A stretch of DNA of 64,000 nucleotides from Perognathus longimembris pacificus (taxonomy: Eukaryota; Chordata; Mammalia; Rodentia; Heteromyidae), in the NCBI RefSeq assembly GCF_023159225.1, contig NC_063166.1, forward strand, positions 76,200,575 to 76,264,574, read 5' to 3'. The translations under genes and the position numbers were made by a program. The notes below the pieces were generated by a model, which was not told the DNA's origin, did no database searches, and was given only the letters and a program-made list of their open reading frames with translations. Of the stretch, positions 11,226 through 22,922 are shown piece after piece (the first letter of the stretch is position 1; every line of letters starts with the position of its first letter).

Positions 11226-11309
11226 ACTTAGACCAGAAGTAAATGGGATAGTTTTGTTATTTACTAATCCTGTTAGCTATTTCACTTTTTATATAAGTAA
11301 ATAGACTTG

Positions 11310-11560
11310 TTTTTGGTAGTGCTAGGGTATAAACTCAGCCTTTTGCTTTTTAAACTGCTCCACCCCTTGAGCCATGCCTCCAGCCTTTCTGGGTTGGGGG
11401 GGGCAGCCTGACCTTGGACCTCCTTCAAACTTGGATTATAGGCATGAACCAGTTATTTTCTGATAGGAGTTTTCATTTTTTTCTTGTACTGTCCTTGAAC
11501 CATGACCTGAGTAGAGATTGCAGGTATGAGCCACTACATTGGCTTTTGGGGTAGAGATAA
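11310..11560 (-). mobile_element. Degenerate B1/ID-type SINE relics
   Basis: Two decayed inverted pieces (about 11310-11452 and 11480-11545) with GGATTATAGGCATGAACC and GCAGGTATGAGCCACTAC. Confidence 0.45.
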
Positions 11561-11696
11561 TTAGAAAGTGTTTCAAGGACTTAGTGAAACAGTTTGAATC
11601 AATATTATGATTGGCAGGTGGAAAATGCAAAAACATCTCCATGAAACACCCCCCTTTTCTATACAACTAATAAATACTAAAATACCTATATACATA

Positions 11697-11716
11697 CATA
11701 CACACACACACACACA
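11697..11716. repeat. (CA)n microsatellite
   Basis: CATACA units passing into about eight CA repeats. Confidence 0.9.
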
Positions 11717-11760
11717 ACAAAAGAAAATCTGAGATGGTTCTTCTTAAGAAGTAGTCTTAG

Positions 11761-11942
11761 GGGGGCCGGGAATATGGTCTAGATTGGTAGAGTGCTTGCC
11801 TCATATAGATGAAGCCCTGGGTTTGATTCCTCAGCACCATATATATACAAAAAGGCCAGAAGTGGCGCTATGGGCAGAGTGCTAACCTTGAGCAAAAAGA
11901 AGCCAGTGCTCAGGCTCTGAGTCCAAGCCCCAGGACTGGCAA
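11761..11942 (+). mobile_element. IDL-Geo SINE
   Basis: Both monomers with short internal losses; flanked by a perfect 15-bp duplication AAGAAGTAGTCTTAG at 11746-11760 and 11943-11957. Confidence 0.92.
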
Positions 11943-12243
11943 AAGAAGTAGTCTTAGTTGGGTTGTACAGATAGTCTGTTTTCTAGCTAGATGTGGTCTG
12001 CCTGCCTGTGTCTGCATGAGAAATAACAACTTGTTCAGTTCTTTTAAAAATGTGTCAATTGATAAAGCGCCTTGCTACTCACTGTGATAGACATATTGTC
12101 TCCAGAGGTAAAGTGAATTTCTTCCTTAAGCTCACAACCTAGCTTAGAAGCTGACAGATCTTTAGTGTAAACTGTGATAAGTACTATTTAGAAATGGGCA
12201 TAAGTAATTATGTGCACTTTAAAAGTCTTTATATAAAGTCAGT

Positions 12244-12432
12244 CACTGATGACTCACACCTGTACTCCTAGTTACACAGGAGGCTGAGATCCAAAGGATT
12301 CAAAACCAACATGGGCAGAAAAGTCTTTTGAGAGTCCTATGACCTGCAAAAATCTGTGCTGGATGTATGGCTCAAGTGGTTAGAAGTTCAAGCTGAGCAA
12401 TCTTGGGGCCCTGAGTTCAAAACCCAGTAGTG
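12244..12432 (+). mobile_element. B1-dID-like dimeric SINE, diverged
   Basis: B1 half (ACCTGTACTCCTAGTTACAC) and decayed tRNA-like half (ATGGCTCAAGTGGTTAGAAG). Confidence 0.7.
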
Positions 12433-13655
12433 AAGCCTTTAAAGAAGTCTGGGTATAAAAGAAGTAGGGGGAATGGAATGTCATTCATTGATCATTTATA
12501 AACTTGTGTAGAATGTACTGTGGCTGCTGTTCATTTGCTCATACAGTACAACAGAGACTGCTACAAGTTTTTTGTTATAGTTAGATTTATTCCCTCTGAA
12601 AATCCTATTAAATAACTTTGCCTAGCTTAGCAATGAGAAAACACACTCAGTTGTCACTTAGTGTCACTTATGCACTTAGTGTGTGGTACTGCTATATTGG
12701 ACTGGGTAGCTTCATTATGTTGGTGGGCCTCAAACTTTTGAAATTAATTGATAAGGTCAATTAATACAGCTGTATTTACAGGTCAAAATTAACGTGTTTT
12801 TCTGAGTTGATCACTTGAAGCCGAGAGATCAATTTATTGTAATATATGCTATTGGTTCACATTGTGTGTGACCTTAGACAAATCACGTAACACCAAAATT
12901 GTTTCAGTTGACTCATTGGACATAATCTACAAAGATATTCAACAGCTTGTGTGAAAGGGTTTCAAACTGAGGGTACAGTTTCTTTACAGTTCAGTATTTA
13001 TTGAACAGAAAGTTAATGACTATGTTTCAGATATGCTGTGTTTTTGGTCTAATAAAGAACTTGCAAATGTTTGAATGGAATTAAATGTATTTCAGGACAC
13101 TAAATTTTGTGTGTGAAATGGCACAGACATTTTTAGAGTAGGTGTTTTTCAGTGAGTAGTTTTCTTTGAGAGCTAAGAGTACTTAACTTTTTTCTGAGTA
13201 ACACCCACTAACCAACTGGTCCCACTGACTTTGTCATTCCCTCTTGCAGAAGCTTGGCATGAGTTTTCTTCAGCAATGTTTCTAGAGCTGTGATCTGCTT
13301 TATGGTGCTAAGGGTGCTCTATGTGAGATGGTAAAATGACTGTTCTTTAGAATTTATGGTCAGTTCCTTATCGCATTGGAACTTTTCCTTATGGATTGTT
13401 ATTTTTTTCTCATTCTTTATCTACTCTGGGTTTTTCTTTCTCTTAGCTAGCAAAATATACGTTTTCTTGTTATCACTTGTAGTTCTTTCCCATACATCCC
13501 TGCCAACCATAAAACAAGTTAGGGCCCATATACTTTTAGACTACATGTCTTCTAGCTGCTTGCTTTTCCAAGAGAAACATTGTCTCTGTAAATATGTGCT
13601 CCCTTCTGATATTCCTACCATTAGCTAAATTCTCAGAGGAGGGGATGGTCATACT
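12433..13655 (+). other. YWHAB intron 1, unannotated part
   Basis: AT-rich intron sequence; no exon or repeat family recognised. The longest open frame here (13356-13628) shows no recognisable protein and is treated as chance. Confidence 0.5.
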
Positions 13656-13668
13656 TACCACATTTCTT

Positions 13669-13887
13669 CTCTTTTTTTTGTCTTTTTGTTTTTTGGGGTG
13701 CCAGTGTTAGGGCTTGAATTCAGGGCCTGAGCACTGCCCCTGGCTTCTTTTTGCTCAAGGCTAGCACTCTACCTCTTGAGCCACAGCACTGCTTCTGGCT
13801 TTTTCTATATGTGTGATGCTGAGGAATCGAACCCAGGGCTTCATGTATACGAGGCAAGCACTCTACCACTAGGCCACGTTCCCAGCC
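13669..13887 (-). mobile_element. IDL-Geo SINE
   Basis: Inverted full dimer with TTTTTG-interrupted tail. Likely duplication TACCACATTTCTT (13656-13668) and TACCGCATTTCTT (13888-13900), one mismatch. Confidence 0.9.
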
Positions 13888-14317
13888 TACCGCATTTCTT
13901 TTCAACTCCTCTCAGTGAATAATAGAGTTCTTAGAATGCTAATTTTATTTTACAGTTATCTCAACACTTTCAATGCATTACATTTTTGTACAGAGACTTA
14001 AGGATAGGGGTATTTGCCTATAAGCTTTTGCAGTATTATAGGCATTGTACTACATAATCTTACATGGTAGCTATTAATCTCTACATCCATCAAAGAGGAG
14101 ATAAGTCAGAGAAATTCTAATATGGAGATATGGAAAACATCACTTGATTCCTTTATAGGAGCCCAGATTTGTTATATATAAGGCTTTTCTAAAAACAAGT
14201 GATGGGATTTATTATATATTTTATATAAAGCTTGGGAAATTTCCTGATATGTAATAGACAATGGAATCCTCATTGTAAATATCTTTTCAGTTAAGGTTGG
14301 TTAAAATGTATTAGAAT

Positions 14318-14502
14318 TGGGCACTGGTGGCTCACACCTATAATCGTAGCTACTCAGGAGGCTGAGATCTGAGGATTGCAATTCATAGCCAACCCAGGCA
14401 GCAAAGTTTGTGAGACTATTAGTTCCAACAAACTACTAAGAAAAAGCGGGAAGTAGAGCCATGGCTCAAGTGGTAGAGCACTAGCCTTGAGCAAAGAAAA
14501 GA
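14318..14502 (+). mobile_element. B1-dID-like dimeric SINE, 3' part cut by a SINE
   Basis: Good B1 half (GTGGCTCACACCTATAATCG) and first half of the right monomer, ending at GCCTTGAGCAAAGAAAAGA where IDL-Geo begins. Confidence 0.85.
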
Positions 14503-14708
14503 GGGCTGGGAATGTGACATATTGGGAGAGTGCTTGCTTAGCATGCATGCAGCCCAGGGTTTGATTCCTCAGCACCACATAAACAGAAAAAACTGCAAGT
14601 GATGCTGTGGCTCAGATGGTAGAGCGCTAGCTTAAGCAAAAGAAGCTCAGGGACAGTAGCCAGGCCCTGAGTTCAAGTCCCAGGACTGGCACCAAATAAA
14701 TAAATAAA
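14503..14708 (+). mobile_element. IDL-Geo SINE, older type
   Basis: Left monomer with GCATGCATGCAGCCC instead of the younger GTATACATGAAGCCC; tail of AAAT units. Confidence 0.88.
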
Positions 14709-14812
14709 TGTATTAAAATGGAATATGTTTCTTTTTTTCCCTTGAAAATAAAACATAGGTAAAAATGTCTCTAAAAACCATCTCTGTCATGCCTTTTAAA
14801 AAATACAGGTTA

Positions 14813-15025
14813 GGGGCTGCGGATATAGCCTAGTGGCAAGAGTGTCTGCCTCGGATACACGAGGCCCTAGGTTCGATTCCCCAGCACCACATATACAGAA
14901 AACGGCCAGAAGCGGCGCTGTGGCTCAAGTGGCGGAGTGCTAGCCTTGAGCAGGAAGAAGCCAGGGACAGTGCTCAGGCCCTGAGTCCAAGGCCCAGGAC
15001 TGGCCAAAACAAAACAAAACAAAAC
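14813..15025 (+). mobile_element. IDL-Geo SINE, young type
   Basis: Diagnostic GGATACACGAGGCCCTAGG; tail of (AAAAC)n. Perfect 15-bp duplication AAAAAATACAGGTTA at 14798-14812 and 15026-15040. Confidence 0.93.
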
Positions 15026-15207
15026 AAAAAATACAGGTTAGTGATGGATTTTTTTTTTCTTTGCCTTTAGATATCTACTCTGGCCACTGCAAAATGATGT
15101 CTTTGAATTTTGGCCATTACTAGAAAAATGTTCCTTAGGCAAAGAACTGAAATGAGGAGCTAGGTTATTCACAGATACTCTGTAATTTTGTGGGCACATT
15201 TAGAACT

Positions 15208-15395
15208 GTTTCTCCGGTTGTGATGCCTATAGTCCTAGCACTAAGGAGGCAGTTACAGGAGTATCTGGGATTTTAAACCAATCTTGGGCCACATAGCAAG
15301 AACCTATCAGAAAAACAAGGGCTAGGATGCAATGTAGTAGAAGAAGTTTGCTTGCCTGGCATGTGCAAGGCCCTAGGTATGATCCTCGGTGCTTT
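15208..15395 (+). mobile_element. B1 plus ID-like SINE, old
   Basis: B1 half (GATGCCTATAGTCCTAGCAC) followed by an ID-like half (GCTTGCCTGGCATGTGCAAG). Confidence 0.6.
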
Positions 15396-15439
15396 TTTTT
15401 TTTTTTTTAATCATTGCTGTTTCTCTGCAATAGTGGCTC

Positions 15440-15672
15440 TTCTCCCATTCCCTTATAGTATAGAGGTTTGAACTTGGCTTTAAGCTTATCTTGCACTTTC
15501 CAAATAAATGTTTTACCACTTGAATTGTGATTCTAGCACTTTTTGCTTTAGGTTATTTTTCACATAGGGTGTCTTGCTTTCTTCCCAGCTAGCCCTAAAG
15601 CATAATCGTCCTCCTGCCTTTAGCCTTTGGTTGGAAAGCTAGAATTTTGTTGTGTACCACCACACCTGGCTC
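15440..15672 (-). mobile_element. Degenerate dimeric SINE
   Basis: Inverted decayed copy; recognisable by TTTTACCACTTGAATTGTG and TACCACCACACCTGGC. Confidence 0.45.
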
Positions 15673-15683
15673 TGGCTTTTTTT

Positions 15684-15700
15684 TGTGTGTGTGTGTGTGC
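15684..15700. repeat. Short (GT)n run
   Basis: About eight GT units. Confidence 0.85.
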
Positions 15701-15884
15701 TGGTACTGGCCTTGTGCTCTCATCTCTCTTTTTTCACTCAGAGCTTGATGTTTTACCGCTTGAGAGACACCTTTACTTCCCCTGGCTTTAATTGTGTTAA
15801 GATACAGTCTTGTTAACTTTTTGGTAGGCCTCCTGAGTAGGAATTAATATAGTTACCTTTTTAAAAAGCCTCTGAATGTAATGC

Positions 15885-15972
15885 ATCCACACTTGTCTCG
15901 ACAATCAGGAGGCTGGAGAATCAAAATTCTAGGCTAGCTTGGGCTACATAGTGAAACCATGTTTCAAACAAC
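15885..15972 (+). mobile_element. B1 SINE fragment
   Basis: AATCAGGAGGCTGGAGAATC and GCTTGGGCTACATAGTGAAA. Confidence 0.55.
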
Positions 15973-15984
15973 AGAATCATGCTG

Positions 15985-16232
15985 CCAGGGCCAGGGGCTC
16001 ACACCTATAATCTTAGCTACTCCAGAGGCTGAGATCTGAGAATCCTGGTTTAAAGCTGGCCTGGGCAGAAAAGTCCCTGTGAGACTATTACCTCCCATTA
16101 ACCATTAACTCAAAAACTGGAAGTGGTGCTGTGGCTCAAAGTGGTAGAGCACAAGCCTTGAGCAAACAAGCTCAGGGACAGTATACAGGCCCTGAGTTCA
16201 AGCCTCATGACCGGGAAAAAAAAAAAAAAAGC
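15985..16232 (+). mobile_element. B1-dID-like dimeric SINE
   Basis: Complete: B1 half, linker with ACTGGAAGTGG, tRNA-like half, A tail of about 16. Confidence 0.88.
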
Positions 16233-16339
16233 GTAGGCAAAGAAATTTTAAAAGGTGAAAAAATGAGGATTATAGAAATGTTATCATACAGAGATGGACT
16301 GGAAAAATAACCATTAGCCATTTGGTGTTAACTTTCTGA

Positions 16340-16590
16340 TTGTGTATGTTCTTTAGAGCATATTTTACAAAAGTGAAGCACTATATTGTGCAGCTTTCTC
16401 TCCCTGTCATTTATGTCTTTTAAATACATCTTTCTCATTGAATGCCTTATTTTTGAGGGCTGTGCAGTTTTGTGCCATCTGTCTCTCTTTTTCTATTCAT
16501 TCCCCTATTGTTAGATATCTAGATTGTTTCCAGTATTTCACTAAGTGGTTGCTACAATGTCAGCAAATGCTTTCCAGTCTTGTAATTCAC
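16340..16590 (-). mobile_element. Possible old L1 3' fragment
   Basis: ATTCATTCCCCTATTGTTAG and GATTGTTTCCAGTATTTC resemble inverted L1 ends. Weak. Confidence 0.35.
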
Positions 16591-16865
16591 TGAGTCCAGT
16601 GGCTTAGAACAGATTGACATCCATCTTCATTATATCACCATGTGGGTGTGCTTGAGAACTCTTGTTCTCATGTTCTCAGTGTGTCAATTCAATGTTATGG
16701 CAGCACAGGGAAAAATCTCATGGCTCACTGCAGGTCTAGACTCCCCTGCTATCTCTAATGAGTTTGTCTGTCCTGGTGTTTTGGTTCTGTTGTGTTGATG
16801 TCAGATCTGGTCACAACTGTAGTCTTTTTTCTTTTTTTGGTTTTTGAGGAAGCAAATATAAGTTC

Positions 16866-17090
16866 TCGGCCATGTGCTGGTGGCTCACATCTGTAATCCT
16901 AGCTACTCAAGAGGCTGAGATCTTAAGATTGTGGTTTGAAGCTAGCCTGGGCAGGAAAGTCTGTGAGACTATCTTCAGTTAAGCACCAGAAAACCAGAAA
17001 AGTGGTAGAATGCTAGCCTTGAGCAAAGGAGCTCAGGGATGGCACCCAGGCCCTGAGTTCAAGCTCTACAACCTACAAAAAGAAAAGAAA
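16866..17090 (+). mobile_element. B1-dID-like dimeric SINE
   Basis: CTGGTGGCTCACATCTGTAA to CTGAGTTCAAGCTCTACAAC. Confidence 0.88.
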
Positions 17091-17102
17091 ACAGTTCTAA
17101 AG

Positions 17103-17210
17103 CTGGGCACCAGTGGCTCACACCTGTAATCCTAGCTCCTTGGGAGGATCGTCCAGGCCCTGTCTGAGTTTCAAGCCCCACAACTGACCAAAAAAAAAAA
17201 AAAAAAAAAA
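17103..17210 (+). mobile_element. B1-dID-like SINE with a large internal deletion
   Basis: The B1 start (GTGGCTCACACCTGTAATCC) joins directly to the end of the right monomer (GTCCAGGCCCTG), followed by about 20 A. Confidence 0.8.
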
Positions 17211-17224
17211 GTTCAGAAGAAAGC

Positions 17225-17590
17225 CATTTGCTGGTGGCTCAAGCTGGAGTCTAGAATCCAGAGGATGGCACTTGGAAGGCAGAAAAGTCTTTAAGACTCC
17301 CATCTCCAATTACCTAGCAAAAAGCAAGGCTATAGACATAGCTCAGTGGTAGAGCACCAGAGTTCAGGGAAGTTGGCCTAGTGGCAAGAGTGCTTGCCTC
17401 ATATACATGAAGCCCTGGGTTTGATTCCCTAGCACCACATATATAGAAAACGGCCAGGCGTGGCACTGTGGCTCAAGTGGCAGGGTGCTTGCCTTGAGCA
17501 AAAAGAAGCCAGGGACAGTGCTCAGGCCCTGAGTCCAAGGCCCAGGACTGGCAAAAAAAAAAGTAGAGCACCAGAGTTCAAATTTAAGAG
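17225..17590 (+). mobile_element. B1-dID-like SINE split by IDL-Geo
   Basis: B1 start and linker (CTCCAATTACCTAGCAAAAA) to 17366; resumes after the insert with the duplicated GTAGAGCACCAGAGTTCA. Confidence 0.7.
17367..17562 (+). mobile_element. IDL-Geo SINE, inserted in a SINE
   Basis: Perfect 18-bp duplication GTAGAGCACCAGAGTTCA at 17349-17366 and 17563-17580. The extreme 5' end is altered (GGGAAGTTGGCC). Confidence 0.92.
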
Positions 17591-17711
17591 TTAAGTTCAT
17601 TTAGGGACTGATTCTTAGGTTAACAACATGCGTTCTATGCAAAATTAATCTAAATATTTGCTTTACTTTCTTACAGAAATGTATATTCAAGATTGATTGA
17701 TCTCTGTCTAA

Positions 17712-17790
17712 AGCTGAAGGGTATGCATAGCTCAAGTGGTGAAGTACCTGCTTGGCAGGTGCCAGATACTGAGTTCAAATCCCAGCACGA
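17712..17790 (+). mobile_element. ID-like tRNA monomer
   Basis: ATAGCTCAAGTGGTGAAGTA and GAGTTCAAATCCCAGC (A- and B-box like). Confidence 0.6.
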
Positions 17791-18460
17791 CGTTCACCCA
17801 CATCCCTGCCCCAATTGGAATTCAAGGCCTTGGTCTCATGCTGTGCATCTACCACTGAACTAACATCCCCACCAGTACTTTTATACTGTGGGTTAAAACA
17901 AATATGAGAGAAGTAATAATACTTTAAATTGTACAGCAGGCATTTTAAAGACATGTTTTCACATTTACTATTGCATAATTCCCTGTCCGTTGTGCTCCTA
18001 GCAGCTCTCCTGAAGGGGATGCTTCTTTCTTCCTCAACGATGTTTTATAAATGGGAAGAGTGGGGTTTAACAAGCTCTTAATGCTTTATTGTGGCAGATT
18101 GCTCAGGCATACACCACAGTTGCTTTTCTGCTGAACCACATGTAGGTAGTTTGTATTCTCTTCTCTCCAAGGGATGAGTGTTGAAAAAGTTAACAGATAT
18201 GTGAGCATGAGTTTTTTGCTTAGAGTGGTTCTAGGCATAAAATGTGTGGTGGGGGTGGGGTGTCAGATGCTTCCCTTTGAGGACACACACGGGAAACTAT
18301 AAAAACAGTCTAGTTCTCATCCTCCAATGAAACATTCATTTTTGTAAGGAATAGGAACTTTGGAATTTGAAAAAACAATCATACCAAATTTGAGTGACTT
18401 AATGTCAGTGTGTTTTCATTTCCTTTAGCAGATAATTGTTCTCATCAATAATAAACAGAA

Positions 18461-18656
18461 GGGCTGGGAATATGGCCTAGTGGCAAACGTGTTTGCCTCG
18501 TATACCTGAAGCCCTGGGTTCGATTCCTCAGCACCACATATATAGAAAATGGCCAGAAGTGGCGCTGTGGCTCAAGTGGCAGAGTGCTAGCCTTGAGCAA
18601 AAAGAAGCCAGGGACAGTGCTCAGGCCTTGAGTCCAAGCCCCAGGACTGGCAAAAA
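18461..18656 (+). mobile_element. IDL-Geo SINE
   Basis: Full dimer; no clear target duplication seen. Confidence 0.9.
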
Positions 18657-18828
18657 ATTAAAATTTTTTAAAAAAAATGTGCAGAGTGCTGTAGCAGGCA
18701 GATACACTCCAAAGCTTATGGTATAGGAAGGCACTTGGTAGATATAGGAGTAGCTTTAATACTGAAGAACAGTGATAAGACATTATGACAGTTATAGATG
18801 AAAGTCTTCAGGAGAACATTTTCATCTT

Positions 18829-19037
18829 TTTTTTTTTTTTTTGGCCAGTCCTGGGCCTTGGACTCAGGGCCTGAGCACTGTCCCTGGCTTCTTCCCGCTC
18901 AAGGCTAGCACTCTGCCACTTGAGCTACAGTGCCGCTTCTGGCCGTTTTTTTCTGTATATGTGGTGCTGGGGAATCGAACCTAGGGCCTCGTGTATCCGA
19001 GGCAGGCACTCTTGTCACTAGGCTATATCCCCAGCCC
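18829..19037 (-). mobile_element. IDL-Geo SINE, young type
   Basis: Inverted; carries the young-type CTTCCCGCTCAAGG and CCTCGTGTATCCGAGGC. Perfect 14-bp duplication AACATTTTCATCTT at 18815-18828 and 19038-19051. Confidence 0.93.
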
Positions 19038-19108
19038 AACATTTTCATCTTAAACAATGTTGTCCCGTAGAAAAAGAATGCCAGCCACATACAGCTTAAA
19101 ATTTTCTG

Positions 19109-19185
19109 GGGATTGGGAATGTGGCTTAGTGGTCTAATGCTTGCCTAGCATGCATGAAGCCCTGGGGTTCACAACAGAAAAAATT
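19109..19185 (+). mobile_element. ID monomer fragment
   Basis: GGGAATGTGGCTTAGTGG to GCATGCATGAAGCCC; right monomer missing. Confidence 0.65.
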
Positions 19186-19195
19186 GAAAATCTTG

Positions 19196-19408
19196 TAGCT
19201 ACTGTGTTTGTGTGCATGCTCTAGTCCTGGGGCCTGAACGAGGGACCTAGGCACTGTCCCTAAGCTTTTTTGCTCAAGGCTTAGTGTTCTACCACTTGAA
19301 CCACATATGAGTCTCATGGACTATCCTGCTGGGATTGGCCTCAAACCTCGATCTGCAGATCTCAACCTCTTGACTAGGCTGGTAGGCTGGATGGAGCCAC
19401 TGCCTAGT
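19196..19408 (-). mobile_element. B1-dID-like dimeric SINE, diverged
   Basis: TTTGCTCAAGGCTTAGTGTT and ATCTGCAGATCTCAACCTCT. Confidence 0.7.
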
Positions 19409-19449
19409 ATCAAGTAGCTACTTTTTTTTTAAAAAAAATGGCAATAAAG

Positions 19450-19555
19450 CAGGGCTGGAGACAGCTCAAGTGGTGAAGCACAAGACCCTGAGATACAACT
19501 TAGTGTGGCAAAGTGTCGTTGCATAGGCATGGGTTCACTTCTCAGCACAGCAGGA
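19450..19555 (+). mobile_element. ID-like tRNA monomers, decayed
   Basis: GGGCTGGAGACAGCTCAAGT and ATGGGTTCACTTCTCAGCAC. Confidence 0.5.
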
Positions 19556-19559
19556 CACC

Positions 19560-20859
19560 ATCAACAAAATCAGGTGTTTTGTTTTTTAACTTTACTGTTT
19601 GTGTCCAAAATACTATTTCAACAGGTGTCACTGGTCACATATCAGGTGCTAACTGTGTGGGTAGGAGGCCTTGAAGTGATGTAGCCCAGTGCAGCTCAGG
19701 CTTGGCTCCCTATTGTAGCTAGTGTTGTTGGAGCTTTGGTCTGAAGAGCTTTGTAGTCTGTACATGGGAAAGGCCATTCCAGGAAGAGAGATTGGCTTAG
19801 TGAGTCAAGACCAAGCATCATACTTTGTATTGTGAGATAACCTTTTGGTCTAAAGCATATACTGCGTGGCAGGCATGTTGTGAGAGAAGTACATTGGCAA
19901 ATTTGCACTGACAGGAGAGGAAACTGACTCTGCTATCCACAGCAGGAACTAAAACTAATGTCCTCATTGGGGTTTTAAGAAGTTGGGTCTGATAGCAAAG
20001 ATGTGATGGGAGCTAGAGATCGTGAGGGACTGAAAGCAATATGAATAGGGAAGGGTTGTGGATGGGATATTTATTGTAGATGTAGTAAGAGGAACAAATT
20101 CATTTCTCCCTTGCCTTCTGCCTTCTCCAAACTGCTGGGTATTGTGTAACCCATTTCCTGTTGAAATTGGTCTAGTTACTTAAATCCGTGTTATATAAGT
20201 GAAAGGTTATATAAGCAGTAGGCATCAGGACATTTAGCTATGGATTTTAAGTAGTTTGTATGTGTGTGTACTTTGAAACAGATAAATCAAGATTTTTTAA
20301 GGCATTTTATATTAACAGGGTGAATTTTAATCTCTAGAAAATTTTGTAATGATCTGAAAGAATCCTAAAATAGTTGACCTTAAACCAGAAGGCTACATTT
20401 TATTTTAGAAAATAAGGTGACAACACTTGAGGAGAGGTCCCAAGGAATAGTTAGGATTCTTTGAAGTATGAGTTTTAACTTTCCAGTGTGTGAGAAGGAA
20501 AGAAGTTATGGGGTACTTAGATTGGAGGTCTAGTGGGGCAACAGCTTTGTGGTATCCTTCAGCCTTTGTCAGTCCTTCCTGTTTCTCTGGTTTTCCTTAT
20601 GCTCCATGTGATGACTGAACTGGCTCTTGTCAAAACTTATTTGGACTCTTTCATAGAAAATGTTGCACAGGTGCTGTTTTGTGAGCTTTAGAGTAGACCA
20701 ATGCTGCTTTTGGTGGTGTGCCTGGCACTTTAGGGAAAATGAAATAAGATCATTTAATAAAGAGATGTTTGCCCTAATAATCCCAAAGGTTTTATTTTTC
20801 TCTTAGACATATTGAGAGAGTATGTCACTTTTGGGGCGGGGGGGGAGTGGAAAGTGAGG
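19560..20859 (+). other. YWHAB intron 1, unannotated part
   Basis: No exon or repeat family recognised in 1.3 kb. Confidence 0.5.
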
Positions 20860-21084
20860 GAGTCTTGGGCTTGAACTCAGGGCCAGGGTGCTATCCCTGA
20901 GATTTCTTGCTCAAGGCTAGCACTCTACTGCTTTGAGTCACAGTGCCATTTCCAATTTTCTGGTTTTTAATTGGAGATAAGAGTCTCACAGATTTTCCTG
21001 CCTGGACTGGCTTCATACCTCGATACTCAGATCTCAGCCTCCTGAGTAACTAGGATTACAGATGTGAGTCACCAGTGCCCAGCT
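20860..21084 (-). mobile_element. B1-dID-like dimeric SINE
   Basis: GCTCAAGGCTAGCACTCTAC, TTAATTGGAGATAAGAGTC, then B1 half CCTCCTGAGTAACTAGGATT. Confidence 0.88.
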
Positions 21085-21130
21085 AGAGTGCATAATTTTA
21101 AGGTGACAAAAATGCTGTGTTTTGTGTTTG

Positions 21131-21326
21131 TGTGCCAGTTCTGGGGCTTAAACTCAGGGCCTAGGTGCTGTTCTTGACCTTTTTTGTTCAAGGCAGTGTT
21201 TTGCCACTTGCCACAGCTCTACTTCCAGCTTTTGGGTGGTTTATTGGAGATAATGAGGCTAATGGTTTTACCTGAGGATCACAGATCCTTCTATTTCAGC
21301 CTCCCTGAGCCACTGATGCCTGGCTC
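21131..21326 (-). mobile_element. B1-dID-like dimeric SINE, diverged
   Basis: TGCCAGTTCTGGGGCTTAAA to GCCACTGATGCCTGGCTC. Confidence 0.75.
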
Positions 21327-21329
21327 AAA

Positions 21330-22007
21330 TAAAGTATTTTTAATATACTTAAATGGAAGTAGTCTGGCTTGTTTTGTGGTTAACAAATAGCCTGGTTACC
21401 ATTCTCGCTTGGCCAGCAGGTCTGCAGTACTCTGCACTCGGGGGCCTGAGGCTGGCTGGCAGGAAGTCTACTGTTTAGGGACTGTGCATCTGGAATATAG
21501 CCTAGAGAAGTTACTACAGGTAGATTTACATAGCTTCAGCCTGGAAACAGCATCATTTCTGCTGACTTCTAATTGTTGGTGGATGGCTGCTAGGAAGCGT
21601 AGGAGAGCATGTGGATTATTGTGTGAGTATTATATCTGCCATGGGTAATCTCATTCTGTGATGGGAGTAGAGATGTCCAAGACCAAGGAGAAACTTAATT
21701 CACTAAGGATGAGTTCACAGTTAATGAGTGTCACATAGGACAATAAATAGTAAGAAGAAAATTCAGAGTTTAGTAGAGGATTCCAAACAAACATCTTTAA
21801 TTCCTATGTGTGCATTATGCAGATCATGCAGCTCACTTGGCTTTGTTGAAGAGCAAGATGTCTTAGCAGAACTAGGGTGGCCTCACAGGAAAAACAGTAT
21901 TAGCGGCAAAGAGCATAGAAGAAGGTCTAGTTTTTAGTGAGTAGTATTTGTACAGCAGTAATTTCTGCTACATTAATGTATCATTCTCCATGTGGTTTTC
22001 AAGTCAT
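21330..22007 (+). other. YWHAB intron 1, unannotated part
   Basis: No exon or repeat family recognised. Confidence 0.45.
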
Positions 22008-22022
22008 AAGATGCTCAGGCCA

Positions 22023-22214
22023 GGGGCTGGGAATATGGCCTAGTGGCAAAAGTGCTTGCCTCGTATACATGAGGCCCTGGGTTCGGTTCCCCAGCACCAC
22101 ATATACAGAAAATGGCCAGAAGTGGCGCTGTGGCTCAAGTGGCAGAGTGCTAGCCTTGAGCAAAAAGAAGCCAGGGACAGTGCTCAGGCCCTGAGTTCAA
22201 GCCCTAGGACTGGC

Positions 22215-22243
<29 letters not shown>
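22023..22243 (+). mobile_element. IDL-Geo SINE, recent copy
   Basis: Full dimer with an unbroken A tail of about 30 (22216-22245). Perfect 15-bp duplication AAGATGCTCAGGCCA at 22008-22022 and 22244-22258. Confidence 0.95.
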
Positions 22244-22247
<4 letters not shown>

Positions 22248-22710
22248 TGCTCAGGCCACTTACTCTGTGCACGGTATATGTAAATTTGAGTAATTTCGGA
22301 ACTGAACTCCATTCACCTGAGCATTTCTGGTTTTTCCTCAACAATGGTCTGTTTGGAACTACATACCCAACAGATAAAAGTAGTGTATATACTACTCGCC
22401 TAATTTTACCCTGGAATTGATTGATACATAACAGTTTAAGATGGCAGTACATAAACTTCTTGGCTAGTAAGTTTTTACTTACGTATTATCCAAAAATTAC
22501 TATATAAATGGTGATCTAGTGAGGAGATTGACTAAGGTGAGGTGAGCAAGAGGTACCATTAATTGGCATGCTCTAGGATTTGATAGAAGGATAAACTAAA
22601 GTTAACTATGATTGTGTCTCAGAAAAACTTTAAGCAAACTGTGTAATTAGATTACTTCAGTTTCTGGTTTGAAATCTTGTTGCTGTGCATCATGTTCACT
22701 GTGCTCTTTT

Positions 22711-22922
22711 TTTTTTTTTTTTTCCTTTTTTCTGCCAGTCCTAGGTCTTGGCGTCAGGGTCTGAGCACTGTCCCTGGCTTCCTTTTGCTCAAGGCTAGCA
22801 TTCTGCCACTTGAGCCACAGCGCCACTTCTGGCCGTTTTCTATATATGTGGTGCTGAGGAATTGAACCTAGGGCTTCATATATGAGGCAAGCTCTCTAGC
22901 CACTAGGCCATATTCCCAGCCC
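22711..22922 (-). mobile_element. IDL-Geo SINE
   Basis: Inverted full dimer. Perfect 15-bp duplication TCACTGTGCTCTTTT at 22696-22710 and 22923-22937. Confidence 0.93.

Noticed and set aside
13356..13628. Hydrophobic open frame in YWHAB intron 1
   Set aside because: T-rich DNA encodes Phe/Leu/Ser by chance; no neighbouring exon or conserved motif.
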